The notes under the pieces were generated by a model. It searched no databases. It worked only from the letters and a program-made list of their open reading frames with translations, and had not been told where the DNA came from. A stretch of 64,000 nucleotides of DNA. Origin: Ferruginibacter sp. (GTDB taxonomy: Bacteria > Bacteroidota > Bacteroidia > Chitinophagales > Chitinophagaceae). Made by a program: the position numbers and the translations under genes. This document shows positions 25,047 to 33,502 of this stretch, piece after piece (positions within the stretch are counted from its first letter, which is position 1; the number at the start of each line of letters is the position of its first letter). Location: the NCBI GenBank assembly GCA_019638485.1, contig JAHBTP010000001.1, positions 1,054,001-1,118,000 of the forward strand. The letters are read 5' to 3'.

Positions 25047-26088
25047 GAAAAAAAATAAACCCACTCCAAATTTCCGCAGTTCGGCTGCCGAGTATCTTAC
25101 TTTTATAGCTGCAACAGGTGATAATGAGCAAAGCGTAGAAATGCGTTATGAGGATGAAAATGTGTGGCTAACACAAAAAATGTTGGCAACACTTTACGAT
25201 GTGGAAGTAAACACGATTAACTACCATATTAAAAAGATATTTGAAGATGCTGAACTAGAAGAAAGTGCAACTATTCGAAAATTTCGAATAGTTCAAACCG
25301 AAGGCAATAGAAAAGTTTCCAGAGAAGTAGAACACTATGGTTTACAAATGGTCATGTCGGTAGGTTTTAAAGTAAATTCTGAACGAGCTACACAATTCCG
25401 TAAATGGGTAGGGCAAATTGCTAAAGATTATACCATACAAGGTTGGGTAATGGACGTTCCTCGCTTAAAACAAAGCGGTACTATTCTTACCAAAGAATAC
25501 TTTGAAAAGCAGTTAGAAAAAATCCGTGAGATAAGATTGAGCGAACGCAGATTTTATCAAAAAATAACCGATTTATACGCGACATCAATAGATTACGATA
25601 AAAGTGCAAGTACCACCAAACGTTTTTATGCTACAGTACAAAATAAATTGCATTGGGCAATTCATCAGCATACAGCGGCAGAATTGATAGTATCAAGAGC
25701 CAATCACCAAAAAGAAAACATGGGGTTAAGCACTTGGGAAGCTGCACCAGAGGGAAAAATTCAAAAATCTGATGTTTCCATTGCTAAAAATTATTTAACT
25801 CAAAATGAAATGGCATCGTTGGAACGTATTGTATCTGCTTATTTGGATTTAGCGGAAGATTTTACACTCAGAGGAATACCTATGACAATGCAAGATTGGG
25901 AAATACGCTTGAACAAATTTTTAGAATTCAACGAGCGTGAAATTTTAGATAATCCTGGCAAAGTAACTCATGAAATAGCCCAAGCCTTTGCAGAAAGTGA
26001 ATTTGAGAAATACCGTATTGTGCAAGATAAATTGTACCAATCCGACTTTGATAAACTGTTGGAACAAACAAAAATTTTAATACCATAA
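25039..26088 (+). CDS. RhuM-family protein inside the cas operon
   Basis: A 349-aa RhuM ('virulence protein RhuM') family protein. The N-terminal 110 residues carry the diagnostic segment VWLTQKMLATLYDVEVNTI, then VEHYGLQMVMSVGFKVNS and FRKWVG, which look like a winged-helix/KilA-N-type DNA-binding unit. The rest is mostly helical. The molecular function of RhuM is not established. The family is common in mobile and defence-rich regions. Its ATG overlaps the end of the second effector gene by 8 nt (stop at 25044-25046), so it is translationally coupled to that effector, and cas4 follows after 49 nt. It could regulate the operon, restrain the toxic effector or be a separate defence factor. Nothing in the sequence decides between these. 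Confidence 0.85.
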   Translation: MSKKKNKPTPNFRSSAAEYLTFIAATGDNEQSVEMRYEDENVWLTQKMLATLYDVEVNTINYHIKKIFEDAELEESATIRKFRIVQTEGNRKVSREVEHYGLQMVMSVGFKVNSERATQFRKWVGQIAKDYTIQGWVMDVPRLKQSGTILTKEYFEKQLEKIREIRLSERRFYQKITDLYATSIDYDKSASTTKRFYATVQNKLHWAIHQHTAAELIVSRANHQKENMGLSTWEAAPEGKIQKSDVSIAKNYLTQNEMASLERIVSAYLDLAEDFTLRGIPMTMQDWEIRLNKFLEFNEREILDNPGKVTHEIAQAFAESEFEKYRIVQDKLYQSDFDKLLEQTKILIP

Positions 26089-26137
26089 AACAAGTTTACC
26101 CAAAAGTTCTTTGACATATTAAAAAGTAAAGCCGTTT

Positions 26138-26707
26138 ATGGAAACTTATATGCCCATTTCTTTTCTCAATGATTTTATCTTTTGCCCCTATTCGCTCTAC
26201 CTGCATCAGGTGTTTGATGATAGTAATGAAGAAGTCTTTAGCGCAGCGCCACAGCAAGTAGGCAAGCGGCATCACGCAACTATTGACAACACTCCGCCAA
26301 AGAGCAGGAAGTTAAAATTGTTGAAAGGTATTTATGTCATCTCCCACCGTCTGGGCATCTATGGAAAGATAGATACGCTGCACCTCGACGAGGGGCGGCT
26401 GGTAGAGAGTAAGTACGCTATCACCACACTTTACCAAGGGTACTACTACCAGCTTTGGGCTCAATATTTCGCTTTAGTAGAGATGGGCTATGTCGTTAAG
26501 CAGCTTGCCTTTTTTTCTATAAGAGATAGAACAACACATCCTGTTGCCCTGCCTGGTGAAGTTGAATTTGCAGAGTTGCAGCAGCACATCCGCCTAATAG
26601 CCCACTACGATTTTGAGCAAAACTTCACACCTAACCCCGCCAAGTGTGCGCATTGTATTTATGCTGCCCTTTGCGACAAAACCAATACTGACCATGTTTA
26701 CGCATAA
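26138..26707 (+). CDS. cas4: CRISPR-associated exonuclease Cas4
   Basis: 189 aa, a typical small Cas4. The four iron-sulfur cysteines are C16 (IFCPYS) and C170, C173, C179 (KCAHCIYAALC). The PD-(D/E)XK nuclease core has GKIDTLHL and the E-x-K motif in LVESKYA, followed by the QLWAQYFAL helix. In type V-A systems Cas4 works with Cas1-Cas2 to trim prespacers and select them by PAM. The sequence TTCTTTGACATATTAAAAAG just upstream (26109-26128) may contain a promoter for the adaptation genes. Its end overlaps the cas1 start. Confidence 0.95.
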   Translation: METYMPISFLNDFIFCPYSLYLHQVFDDSNEEVFSAAPQQVGKRHHATIDNTPPKSRKLKLLKGIYVISHRLGIYGKIDTLHLDEGRLVESKYAITTLYQGYYYQLWAQYFALVEMGYVVKQLAFFSIRDRTTHPVALPGEVEFAELQQHIRLIAHYDFEQNFTPNPAKCAHCIYAALCDKTNTDHVYA

Positions 26708-27662
26708 GGACATAGAGAACCGTAGCTTGTTTATAATTAATGGTGTAGAGAATCAGCGACTCCGCGTATCGGCCGGCAGGCTACTGCTGGAGACGGAGGG
26801 CGGCACTGCTATCACCAAGTTGCCCTTTCCAAAAATATTGAGCCTCATGATTGTAGGGCATACCACCATCACCACTGCCCTTATAGAGCATTGCAACAAG
26901 CACGGCGTACCGGTAGTGGTGATGAAGCCCAACTTTCGCCCCGTGTTTTACTACGGCAATATGGCAGAGGCCAACTATCTCCTCCGTAAGCAACAGTTTG
27001 AGCATAGTATAGGCGTGCTGGAGATAGCGCAGGCCATTATCCATAACAAATTGGAAAATCAGCTGCTGCTCCTCCAGAAAACACGGCAGAAAGATGCCCT
27101 TACCAAAGCGGCAAAGCAACAGATTTTATGCTGCCTGGAACAGATACCCAAGGTGCAGAATTATCGAGAACTGATGGGCTTGGAAGGCCGAGCAGCAAAA
27201 GCCTTTTTTCATGCCTACTTTTCGTTTGCCGACTGGCAACAGCGGCAGCCCCGAGTGAAGCAGGATACGTTGAATGCCACGCTGGACATTGGCTACACCA
27301 TGCTGTTCAACTATCTGGAGTGCATGATTCGGCTTTTTGGTTTTGACCCTTATATGGGCGTGTATCACCAGCTTTGGTTCCGGCGCAAGAGCCTCGTTTG
27401 TGACCTCATGGAGCCGTTCCGTTGCATTGTGGAGCACCAGATTAGGAAATGCCTTAAGTATGGCACTTTTAAGACATCGAACTTTGAGCAACACAAGAAT
27501 GCATGGTTCCTAAAACCCGAGCATAAGCGGCAATATACCCAAGCGTTTTTTGAATCCATCATTGCACATAAGTCGGCCATCTACAAGTACGTGCAGCAAT
27601 ACTACCGCTGTTTTATGGGTAGAAAAAGCGTAACCCAATACCCCAAATTTCGTTATGAGTAA
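26694..27662 (+). CDS. cas1: CRISPR integrase Cas1
   Basis: A 322-aa Cas1, the integrase that inserts new spacers at the leader end. The metal ligands are E164 (LMGLEGRAAK), H225 (GVYHQLWF) and E240 (DLMEPFR). I place the start at the ATG at 26694 (MFTHKDIENRSLFI), which gives the usual N-terminal beta-strand domain; a longer open frame upstream runs through cas4 in another register. It overlaps cas4 by 14 nt and cas2 by 8 nt, a tightly coupled cas4-cas1-cas2 unit. Base composition is clearly richer in G+C here than in cas12a: one sampled 60-nt line (27181-27240) has 30 G/C, against 17 in 18481-18540. Confidence 0.97.
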   Translation: MFTHKDIENRSLFIINGVENQRLRVSAGRLLLETEGGTAITKLPFPKILSLMIVGHTTITTALIEHCNKHGVPVVVMKPNFRPVFYYGNMAEANYLLRKQQFEHSIGVLEIAQAIIHNKLENQLLLLQKTRQKDALTKAAKQQILCCLEQIPKVQNYRELMGLEGRAAKAFFHAYFSFADWQQRQPRVKQDTLNATLDIGYTMLFNYLECMIRLFGFDPYMGVYHQLWFRRKSLVCDLMEPFRCIVEHQIRKCLKYGTFKTSNFEQHKNAWFLKPEHKRQYTQAFFESIIAHKSAIYKYVQQYYRCFMGRKSVTQYPKFRYE

Positions 27663-27933
27663 AGTAATCATCGTTGCTTACGACATTAGCAACAACAAAG
27701 TAAGAACCAAGTTTTCAAAGTTTTTGGCACAGTATGGTGTACGGGTACAGTTTTCGGTCTTTGAGATAGAAAACTCCAAACGGGTACTCGATATCGTATG
27801 CAACAAAGTGGAGGAGCGATTCAAAAAACTATTTGAACCCGGCGATAGCATTTATTTGTTTGTAACAGATAGGGAAAGCACCATTAGCTATGGCAGTGCC
27901 AGCCAATTGGGTAATGATTTAATCATCATTTAG
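27655..27933 (+). CDS. cas2: CRISPR-associated Cas2
   Basis: A 92-aa ferredoxin-like Cas2, the structural partner of Cas1 in spacer acquisition. It begins MSKVIIVAYDISNNKVR with the conserved Asp10 after the first strand, and continues with QFSVFEIEN and SIYLFVT. It overlaps cas1 by 8 nt and is the last protein gene before the leader and array. Confidence 0.96.
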   Translation: MSKVIIVAYDISNNKVRTKFSKFLAQYGVRVQFSVFEIENSKRVLDIVCNKVEERFKKLFEPGDSIYLFVTDRESTISYGSASQLGNDLIII

Positions 27934-28117
27934 CAAACCCCAATTACAATCAAAATGATTCAATTTTCATTTTTAGTACTTATAATAAGATTTTCAACAA
28001 GTTGTGGCACTGCACTTTTGTTTGTAAAATATAAGGGGGGGGGGGTAATAATAATTAGTTACTTTTTTTTAAAAACTTTGAATTTGAATAAGTTATATTA
28101 CTTTTGTACTTAACAGA
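27934..28117 (+). promoter_or_regulatory. CRISPR leader with promoter
   Basis: AT-rich leader between cas2 and the first repeat. A Bacteroidota-type promoter is visible: TTTG at 28077-28080 and, 18 nt further, TACTTTTG at 28099-28106 (consensus TAnnTTTG), so transcription would start a few nt before the first repeat at 28118 and run through the array. The leader also holds a run of eleven G (28035-28045), striking in this AT-rich context, and a T8-9 run after it. The leader side is the cas2 side, which fits repeat orientation. Confidence 0.8.
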
Positions 28118-29492
28118 GGCTATAAGCCTTTTTAAATTTCTACTATTGTAGATTATTGTTTCTTGGTATTCCGTTTCTATGGCTATAAGCCTTTTTAAAT
28201 TTCTACTATTGTAGATTCCTTACCTACTTTAATATCGAAGATAGGCTATAAGCCTTTTTAAATTTCTACTATTGTAGATCAACTTCGTCAATATCAAAGT
28301 AGTAGTTGGCTATAAGCCTTTTTAAATTTCTACTATTGTAGATCCTTTACTAAATACAAACATATACTCAGGCTATAAGCCTTTTTAAATTTCTACTATT
28401 GTAGATAAGGCATCATCTGTTGTTATAAGGTTTTGGCTATAAGCCTTTTTAAATTTCTACTATTGTAGATCGGATACCTAAGCGTTGATGTAATGGGGCT
28501 ATAAGCCTTTTTAAATTTCTACTATTGTAGATTGCTATGGGTACGGCTCATATACCCAAGGCTATAAGCCTTTTTAAATTTCTACTATTGTAGATTAAAA
28601 CATCAGGAGAACATAAAAGTCAAGGCTATAAGCCTTTTTAAATTTCTACTATTGTAGATGAAGGTTGCTGCCAACGTTTTGCAGCTGGCTATAAGCCTTT
28701 TTAAATTTCTACTATTGTAGATAAGCCATACAAAACTGTTACATTCATTGCGGCTATAAGCCTTTTTAAATTTCTACTATTGTAGATTATACTCTTTTTC
28801 TGGAACCATAACTTTGGCTATAAGCCTTTTTAAATTTCTACTATTGTAGATTTGTCATTTAATTTTTATGCATTACTCGGCTATAAGCCTTTTTAAATTT
28901 CTACTATTGTAGATTTTTACCGTCCTTAGTTTGTATTTTGGAAGGCTATAAGCCTTTTTAAATTTCTACTATTGTAGATGCAGGAGAGCCCATGCGACTA
29001 TAATTAACGGCTATAAGCCTTTTTAAATTTCTACTATTGTAGATTAGAGGGTGCGGAGTGTATAGATTGGGGCTATAAGCCTTTTTAAATTTCTACTATT
29101 GTAGATTTTAAAAAATCGTGATGAATTGGTTTTAGGCTATAAGCCTTTTTAAATTTCTACTATTGTAGATTTAGGAGAGGATACATGCGCCTACATCATG
29201 GCTATAAGCCTTTTTAAATTTCTACTATTGTAGATGATATATAGCCTGTGTAGTTGTTCTTCCGGCTATAAGCCTTTTTAAATTTCTACTATTGTAGATA
29301 AAAAAGGGCTATTTTGAAGAAAAAAGGGGGCTATAAGCCTTTTTAAATTTCTACTATTGTAGATATTTGAAGTTCGCAATTAATCTTGGATAGGCTATAA
29401 GCCTTTTTAAATTTCTACTATTGTAGATATTCTCGCCGGCAATTAGTAAGATTAACGGCTATAAGCCTTTTTAAATTTCTACTATTGTAGAT
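28118..29492 (+). CRISPR. Type V-A CRISPR array, 22 repeats / 21 spacers
   Basis: 22 copies of a 36-bp repeat that starts GGCTATAAGCC, continues TTTTTAA and ends AATTTCTACTATTGTAGAT. I could see no mismatch in any copy, including the last. Repeat starts include 28118, 28181, 28244, 28308, 28371, 28435, 28497, 28560, 28624 and 28687, through to 29457. The 21 spacers are 26-29 bp. The 3' part forms the Cas12a handle stem TCTAC-TATT-GTAGA, so spacers lie 3' of the handle and the array is transcribed left to right from the leader. The 5' GGCT-ATA-AGCC mini-hairpin has counterparts in other Cas12a repeats. There is one array for two effectors. By eye I found no spacer matching elsewhere in the window. 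Confidence 0.99.
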
Positions 29493-29699
29493 TAAACGAT
29501 GCCTTGCACGAAAGCGGTTTTTATGTATAGAAATAGAACACTCATGCTACACCTTCGCTTCCCAATTCCCAACAGGTTTAACAAATACAGTTTTAATAAC
29601 AAATTATTCTACTTTTGAACCGTACTAAAAAGGGAGAGCCCTCTCCACACATACGCAACTTCAAAAAGAAAAAGTATTCAATTAGATTTTAACCTAAAG

Positions 29700-30179
29700 A
29701 TGGAAAAAATTTATATTAATCGCAGAGGGGTATTATTACATGCGGTAAGTGTAATTTTGTTATTACTCTCTGTGTTCATTTCATGGTATATCCTGTCTGA
29801 ATCAGCGTATTTCATACAGGCTGCACATTCAAAATTTCTTGGCATATCACTGATTGTTTTGTTGTTGATTCTTGGAAATAGTATGACAATAGCAATGCTT
29901 TGGCTAAACAACCGCTATGTTTTGAAAATTTTTTTGGAGGATAATCAAAAGAATATAAAGGTTATTACCTGGAATTTTTTTGGCAAATACAAAAGCTACA
30001 CAACGCTGACAGTGGCTTTAAAAAAAGCAACTTATTTTTCGGGCAGATATGATAATGCAGTGGGCGTGTCGGTAAATTCGCCTTGGTTAAAAATAGTTGT
30101 GCCAAATAAAAAGTCGCTTGTACTTGATTTGAAAGGCGATATTCTTAACAAGAATTACTTCCCTAAAAGAGGGTATTAA
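29700..30179 (+). CDS. Hypothetical membrane protein
   Basis: I do not recognise this 159-aa protein. It has two probable transmembrane helices (about residues 12-32 and 46-68, with LLLLSVFISWYIL and ISLIVLLLILG) and then a soluble C-terminal half of about 85 residues, beta-rich in appearance (ITWNFFGKYKSYTTLTVAL, SLVLDLKGDIL). It follows the CRISPR array by 207 nt, with a possible TACTTTTG -7 box at 29610-29617. It is probably not part of the CRISPR locus, but nothing excludes it. Confidence 0.7.
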   Translation: MEKIYINRRGVLLHAVSVILLLLSVFISWYILSESAYFIQAAHSKFLGISLIVLLLILGNSMTIAMLWLNNRYVLKIFLEDNQKNIKVITWNFFGKYKSYTTLTVALKKATYFSGRYDNAVGVSVNSPWLKIVVPNKKSLVLDLKGDILNKNYFPKRGY

Positions 30180-30260
30180 AATAAAATACACCTCTCCTAT
30201 TTTATGGTTTAGTACAAATACTCAGGAAATTTCAATTTTTCTTCAATACCCTCCTCGTTC

Positions 30261-31160
30261 CTACTCCGCCCTATACGTAAATAATAATCTTCCCGAATCA
30301 TTAGGGCTATTACTGTGCGTACCATCCATTTCAGCACTCACTAATTTTCCATTGGCATCATAACTATTGATAAAATTATAATGCGTGTTTTGTGGATTAC
30401 TCGAATTAATATTATAGGTTTCGTTATAACCTATAGGGTTGTTATAATTCAGTATTTGATAAAAGAATGGTTCTCCATTTGAAAAATAACGAAGTGAGCT
30501 GGAATTGGATAAAATATAAAATGGGCTTACATAAGCGTCAAAACTAAAATCAATCATTGATGATAACTCCCATTCACCGGAACTAGTATTAACCATATAA
30601 CGCTTTCCGGAAATTATATTTCCTGCATTATCCAAAATCATAGTATCTCTACGAATATCAAATCCGGCAGCAGGTGTAATATAGTTACCTACATGATGAT
30701 TGATATACACCCTTGTATTGCCATCATATTCGTATTGAGAAAGCAGATAGGTATTAGGGCCTCCTAGTCCGCTGTTTATAATTGAATCTTTCAGGTTTCG
30801 TCCATTTCCATCTTTAAAATGAAAAATGGTTATAGTATTTGCACCCCCGCTTTGTTGCTCTACATATACTGACTTATAGGGGAGCGTATCATTCCCTACA
30901 TAATAAAATGAAAAAGAACGAGCAGGTGGATTAGTAAAAGCAGAAGTCCTGTCTTCCATATTGATGACCCGCATTTGATTATCATAGGTATAAGAAAAAA
31001 CATGAACCGTATCATTATTCAAATCATCTATGGCATACACCTTATCAAGATAAATACTATCTGTGGATGGAGGGAATTGGTTATTTCTAGCACCATCCTT
31101 ACTACAACTCATAAAAAGAAGTACGACAAAAATTAATTGTACCGGATAAAAATATTTCAT
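30261..31160 (-). CDS. Hypothetical lipoprotein
   Basis: A 299-aa protein with a lipoprotein signal (LIFVVLLFMSC, Cys at about residue 19), so it is membrane-anchored outside the cytoplasm. The body has repeated YTYDNQMR, QYEYDGNTR and NSYDANGKLVS motifs, weakly like the YD/RHS-type strands of many Bacteroidota lipoproteins of unknown function. It is a monocistronic unit on the minus strand. No function can be assigned. Confidence 0.8.
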   Translation of the reverse strand: MKYFYPVQLIFVVLLFMSCSKDGARNNQFPPSTDSIYLDKVYAIDDLNNDTVHVFSYTYDNQMRVINMEDRTSAFTNPPARSFSFYYVGNDTLPYKSVYVEQQSGGANTITIFHFKDGNGRNLKDSIINSGLGGPNTYLLSQYEYDGNTRVYINHHVGNYITPAAGFDIRRDTMILDNAGNIISGKRYMVNTSSGEWELSSMIDFSFDAYVSPFYILSNSSSLRYFSNGEPFFYQILNYNNPIGYNETYNINSSNPQNTHYNFINSYDANGKLVSAEMDGTHSNSPNDSGRLLFTYRAE

Positions 31161-31289
31161 ATCAAGTATTTAAATGATTGAATAAGCCACCTTTCAAATA
31201 TAACGAAAAAGACACCACAGGTTTTGAACATATTTTTAAAAATATGCCATTAAGTAAAAGAATAAAAAGTTGATCAATGGTTGATTAAA

Positions 31290-32216
31290 TTATCCGGCAT
31301 TAGCTGCCTTTTCCTGCAACCATTTATTTCTGCCATATCCCGGTATCACTTGCTTTTCACTATGGTAGGAAGAACGAACCAATGGACCACTTTCTACATA
31401 ATCAAAACCAAGATCATAACCAATTTCGCGATATTCGGCAAACTCAGCAGGTGGAATAAACCTGGCTACAGGCAGGTGTTTTTTAGATGGTTGCAGATAT
31501 TGCCCAAGAGTAACTACATCCACTCCGCTGGCATATAAATCTTTTAATGTTTGCACCACTTCTTCCTTTGTTTCGCCTAAACCAAGCATGATGCCGCTTT
31601 TCGTACGCATCCCTCCCGCTTTTAAAATCTTAAGGGTTTCCATGCTACGCCAGTATTTTGCTTGTATGCGTACTTTTCTGGTAAGTCGTTCTGTTGTTTC
31701 GATATTATGGCTTACTACTTCGGGCGCAACATCAATGATACGTTGAATATTTTCCTTCTCTGCTTTAAAATCAGGAATAAGCGTTTCAAGTGTAGTTTGA
31801 GGGTTCATTTGTTTTACTGCACGTATGGTATGTTCCCATATTATACTACCTCCGTCTTTTAAATCATCTCTATCTACCGAAGTTATAACAGCATGCTTTA
31901 CATGCATAAGGCGTATAGCATCAGCCACACGGGTGGGCTCTTCCCAATCTACAGCTTTTGGGCGACCTGTAGCTACTGCACAGAATCCACAACTGCGTGT
32001 ACATATATTTCCTAAAATCATAAAGGTTGCAGTTCCTGCACCCCAGCATTCTCCCATATTTGGGCAATTTCCACTTTCACAAATAGTATGCAGCTTATGC
32101 GTATCTACCACATTACGTACATGCTTATATTCTTCACCAATAGGCAGCTTAACCCGCAACCAATTGGGTTTTTTAATTCCCTCTTCAGCACCTTCTTTCG
32201 GTATTATGTTTTCCAT
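31290..32216 (-). CDS. lipA: Lipoyl synthase
   Basis: A 308-aa radical-SAM enzyme that inserts two sulfurs into octanoyl groups on lipoyl domains. Both iron-sulfur clusters are encoded: the auxiliary cluster C46, C51, C57 ([12 protein letters not shown]) and the radical-SAM cluster C72, C76, C79 (CTRSCGFC). Length and the C-terminal [13 protein letters not shown] segment, with the conserved Ser, are standard. The gene for a secreted protein ends only 5 nt before its start, suggesting one transcript. Confidence 0.97.
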   Translation of the reverse strand: MENIIPKEGAEEGIKKPNWLRVKLPIGEEYKHVRNVVDTHKLHTICESGNCPNMGECWGAGTATFMILGNICTRSCGFCAVATGRPKAVDWEEPTRVADAIRLMHVKHAVITSVDRDDLKDGGSIIWEHTIRAVKQMNPQTTLETLIPDFKAEKENIQRIIDVAPEVVSHNIETTERLTRKVRIQAKYWRSMETLKILKAGGMRTKSGIMLGLGETKEEVVQTLKDLYASGVDVVTLGQYLQPSKKHLPVARFIPPAEFAEYREIGYDLGFDYVESGPLVRSSYHSEKQVIPGYGRNKWLQEKAANAG

Positions 32217-32221
32217 TTTAT

Positions 32222-33010
32222 TTATTTTCTTGCACCAAACAACAGAGAAAAATAAGCCGAGAAAAAAAGATTCCGGTCTTTTCTGTAAACCATCTGTTGA
32301 ATAGCTTTTGTATAATATTCGAGCGATACACCTACTTCAATAGCATTAATCATCTCATTAAACTTTCCATAATCAAAGCGAACAGCAGATTTTACATATA
32401 CACCCGGAGTAAATTTTAATTTATTCCACCCTTGGCCTAATCCGGGGCCACGTAAGATCAGTGCTTCATCTAAGAACTTTGTAGAATCGTTATAAAAAGA
32501 AATACTCTTTTCTTCTCCATTGTCATAAATGGTAACCATATATGGTCGAAGCATAGCCATACTTAAACCTCCTCCATAATTTGCGGTTACACTAACTCCG
32601 TTTTTATTTCCCTTGTTACCCAATACAATTTGCTGTTGTGCGCCAATTTTTATTGGATAAAAGAAATTTATTTTCCCATAAATAACCGGGTTACGGGATG
32701 AATATTCATATTGTTGCTTTTCTTCCTTGGGATGTTTACGTTCTGAAATATCAAGCTGAAACAACCAGGATTTCTTTACACTCTTTGTTCTTCCCATTTC
32801 AAGCCAACCACCATAGCCATCGGTTGTAAGTTTTACACCACCGGCAAAATGCTTCCGATAAGTAATCACACCTTCCTCTTCCAGCCTACCAATAGCTGCA
32901 ATCCGCTGCTTACGTTCTTCTCTTTTAGATAGCTTGCCATCTGATTTGGTTTGAGCCCATACTGTTGATACCAAAAAGGCAAAAAACAGTAAACAACCAA
33001 TTTTTTTCAT
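32222..33010 (-). CDS. Secreted protein of unknown function, probable outer-membrane barrel
   Basis: A 262-aa protein with signal peptide [20 protein letters not shown]. After a Lys/Arg-rich segment ([14 protein letters not shown]) the rest alternates aromatic and polar residues in beta-strand fashion ([29 protein letters not shown]) and ends in [12 protein letters not shown], which looks like a small outer-membrane beta-barrel. I do not recognise a named family. It directly precedes lipA in the same operon, although no functional link is apparent. Confidence 0.78.
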   Translation of the reverse strand: MKKIGCLLFFAFLVSTVWAQTKSDGKLSKREERKQRIAAIGRLEEEGVITYRKHFAGGVKLTTDGYGGWLEMGRTKSVKKSWLFQLDISERKHPKEEKQQYEYSSRNPVIYGKINFFYPIKIGAQQQIVLGNKGNKNGVSVTANYGGGLSMAMLRPYMVTIYDNGEEKSISFYNDSTKFLDEALILRGPGLGQGWNKLKFTPGVYVKSAVRFDYGKFNEMINAIEVGVSLEYYTKAIQQMVYRKDRNLFFSAYFSLLFGARK

Positions 33011-33094
33011 TTTACGGCTTTATAAGAGGTAAATTTACGCAAAATTAAGGTTTTACTGTTTGAGCGGTATCACCTGTTATAAACTTGATATATT

Positions 33095-33502
33095 ATGATG
33101 GCATCTATTGAATACACAGGCAATCTACGTTGTTCGTGTACACATTTACAAAGCGGTTCAGTTATTGAAACCGATGCACCCACCGACAATCATGGCAAAG
33201 GAGAACGCTTTAGCCCAACTGATAGTGTTTGTATGGCACTTGCTACCTGCATGATTACTACAATGGCCATAAGAGCTTCAGACATGCATATTGAATTTAA
33301 AGGTTCAACCCTTGAGGTAACCAAGCACATGTTAAGTAATCCCAGAAGAATTGGCAAAATAGAGGTGGTATTAAATTTAATAACCGCTGAGCCTATTTCA
33401 GAAAAGGATAAGCAATATATGCAGCACATAGGCGACAACTGTCCGGTTATGAAGAGCCTTCATCCTGATTTAGAAAAAGTAATTACTTATAATTGGCGTT
33501 AA
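33095..33502 (+). CDS. OsmC/Ohr-family protein
   Basis: A 135-aa OsmC-like thiol peroxidase. The two redox cysteines are C52 (LATCMITTM) and C116 (DNCPVMKSLHPD), in the usual spacing for the family, which reduces organic hydroperoxides in the cytoplasm. FSPTDSVCMALATC matches the conserved helix start. Two ATG codons stand in tandem at 33095 and 33098. The 3' end overlaps the convergent DUF2851 gene by 20 nt. Confidence 0.92.
   Translation: MMASIEYTGNLRCSCTHLQSGSVIETDAPTDNHGKGERFSPTDSVCMALATCMITTMAIRASDMHIEFKGSTLEVTKHMLSNPRRIGKIEVVLNLITAEPISEKDKQYMQHIGDNCPVMKSLHPDLEKVITYNWR

Noticed and set aside
26613..26693. Upstream extension of cas1 by 27 codons
   Set aside because: It runs through the cas4 C-terminus in another frame, and the ATG at 26694 gives the normal Cas1 N-terminus.
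28118..29492. Repeat 5' hairpin plus T5 as a terminator in every repeat
   Set aside because: The GGCT/AGCC stem is only 4 bp and other Cas12a repeats have similar hairpins; it is more likely a family trait.
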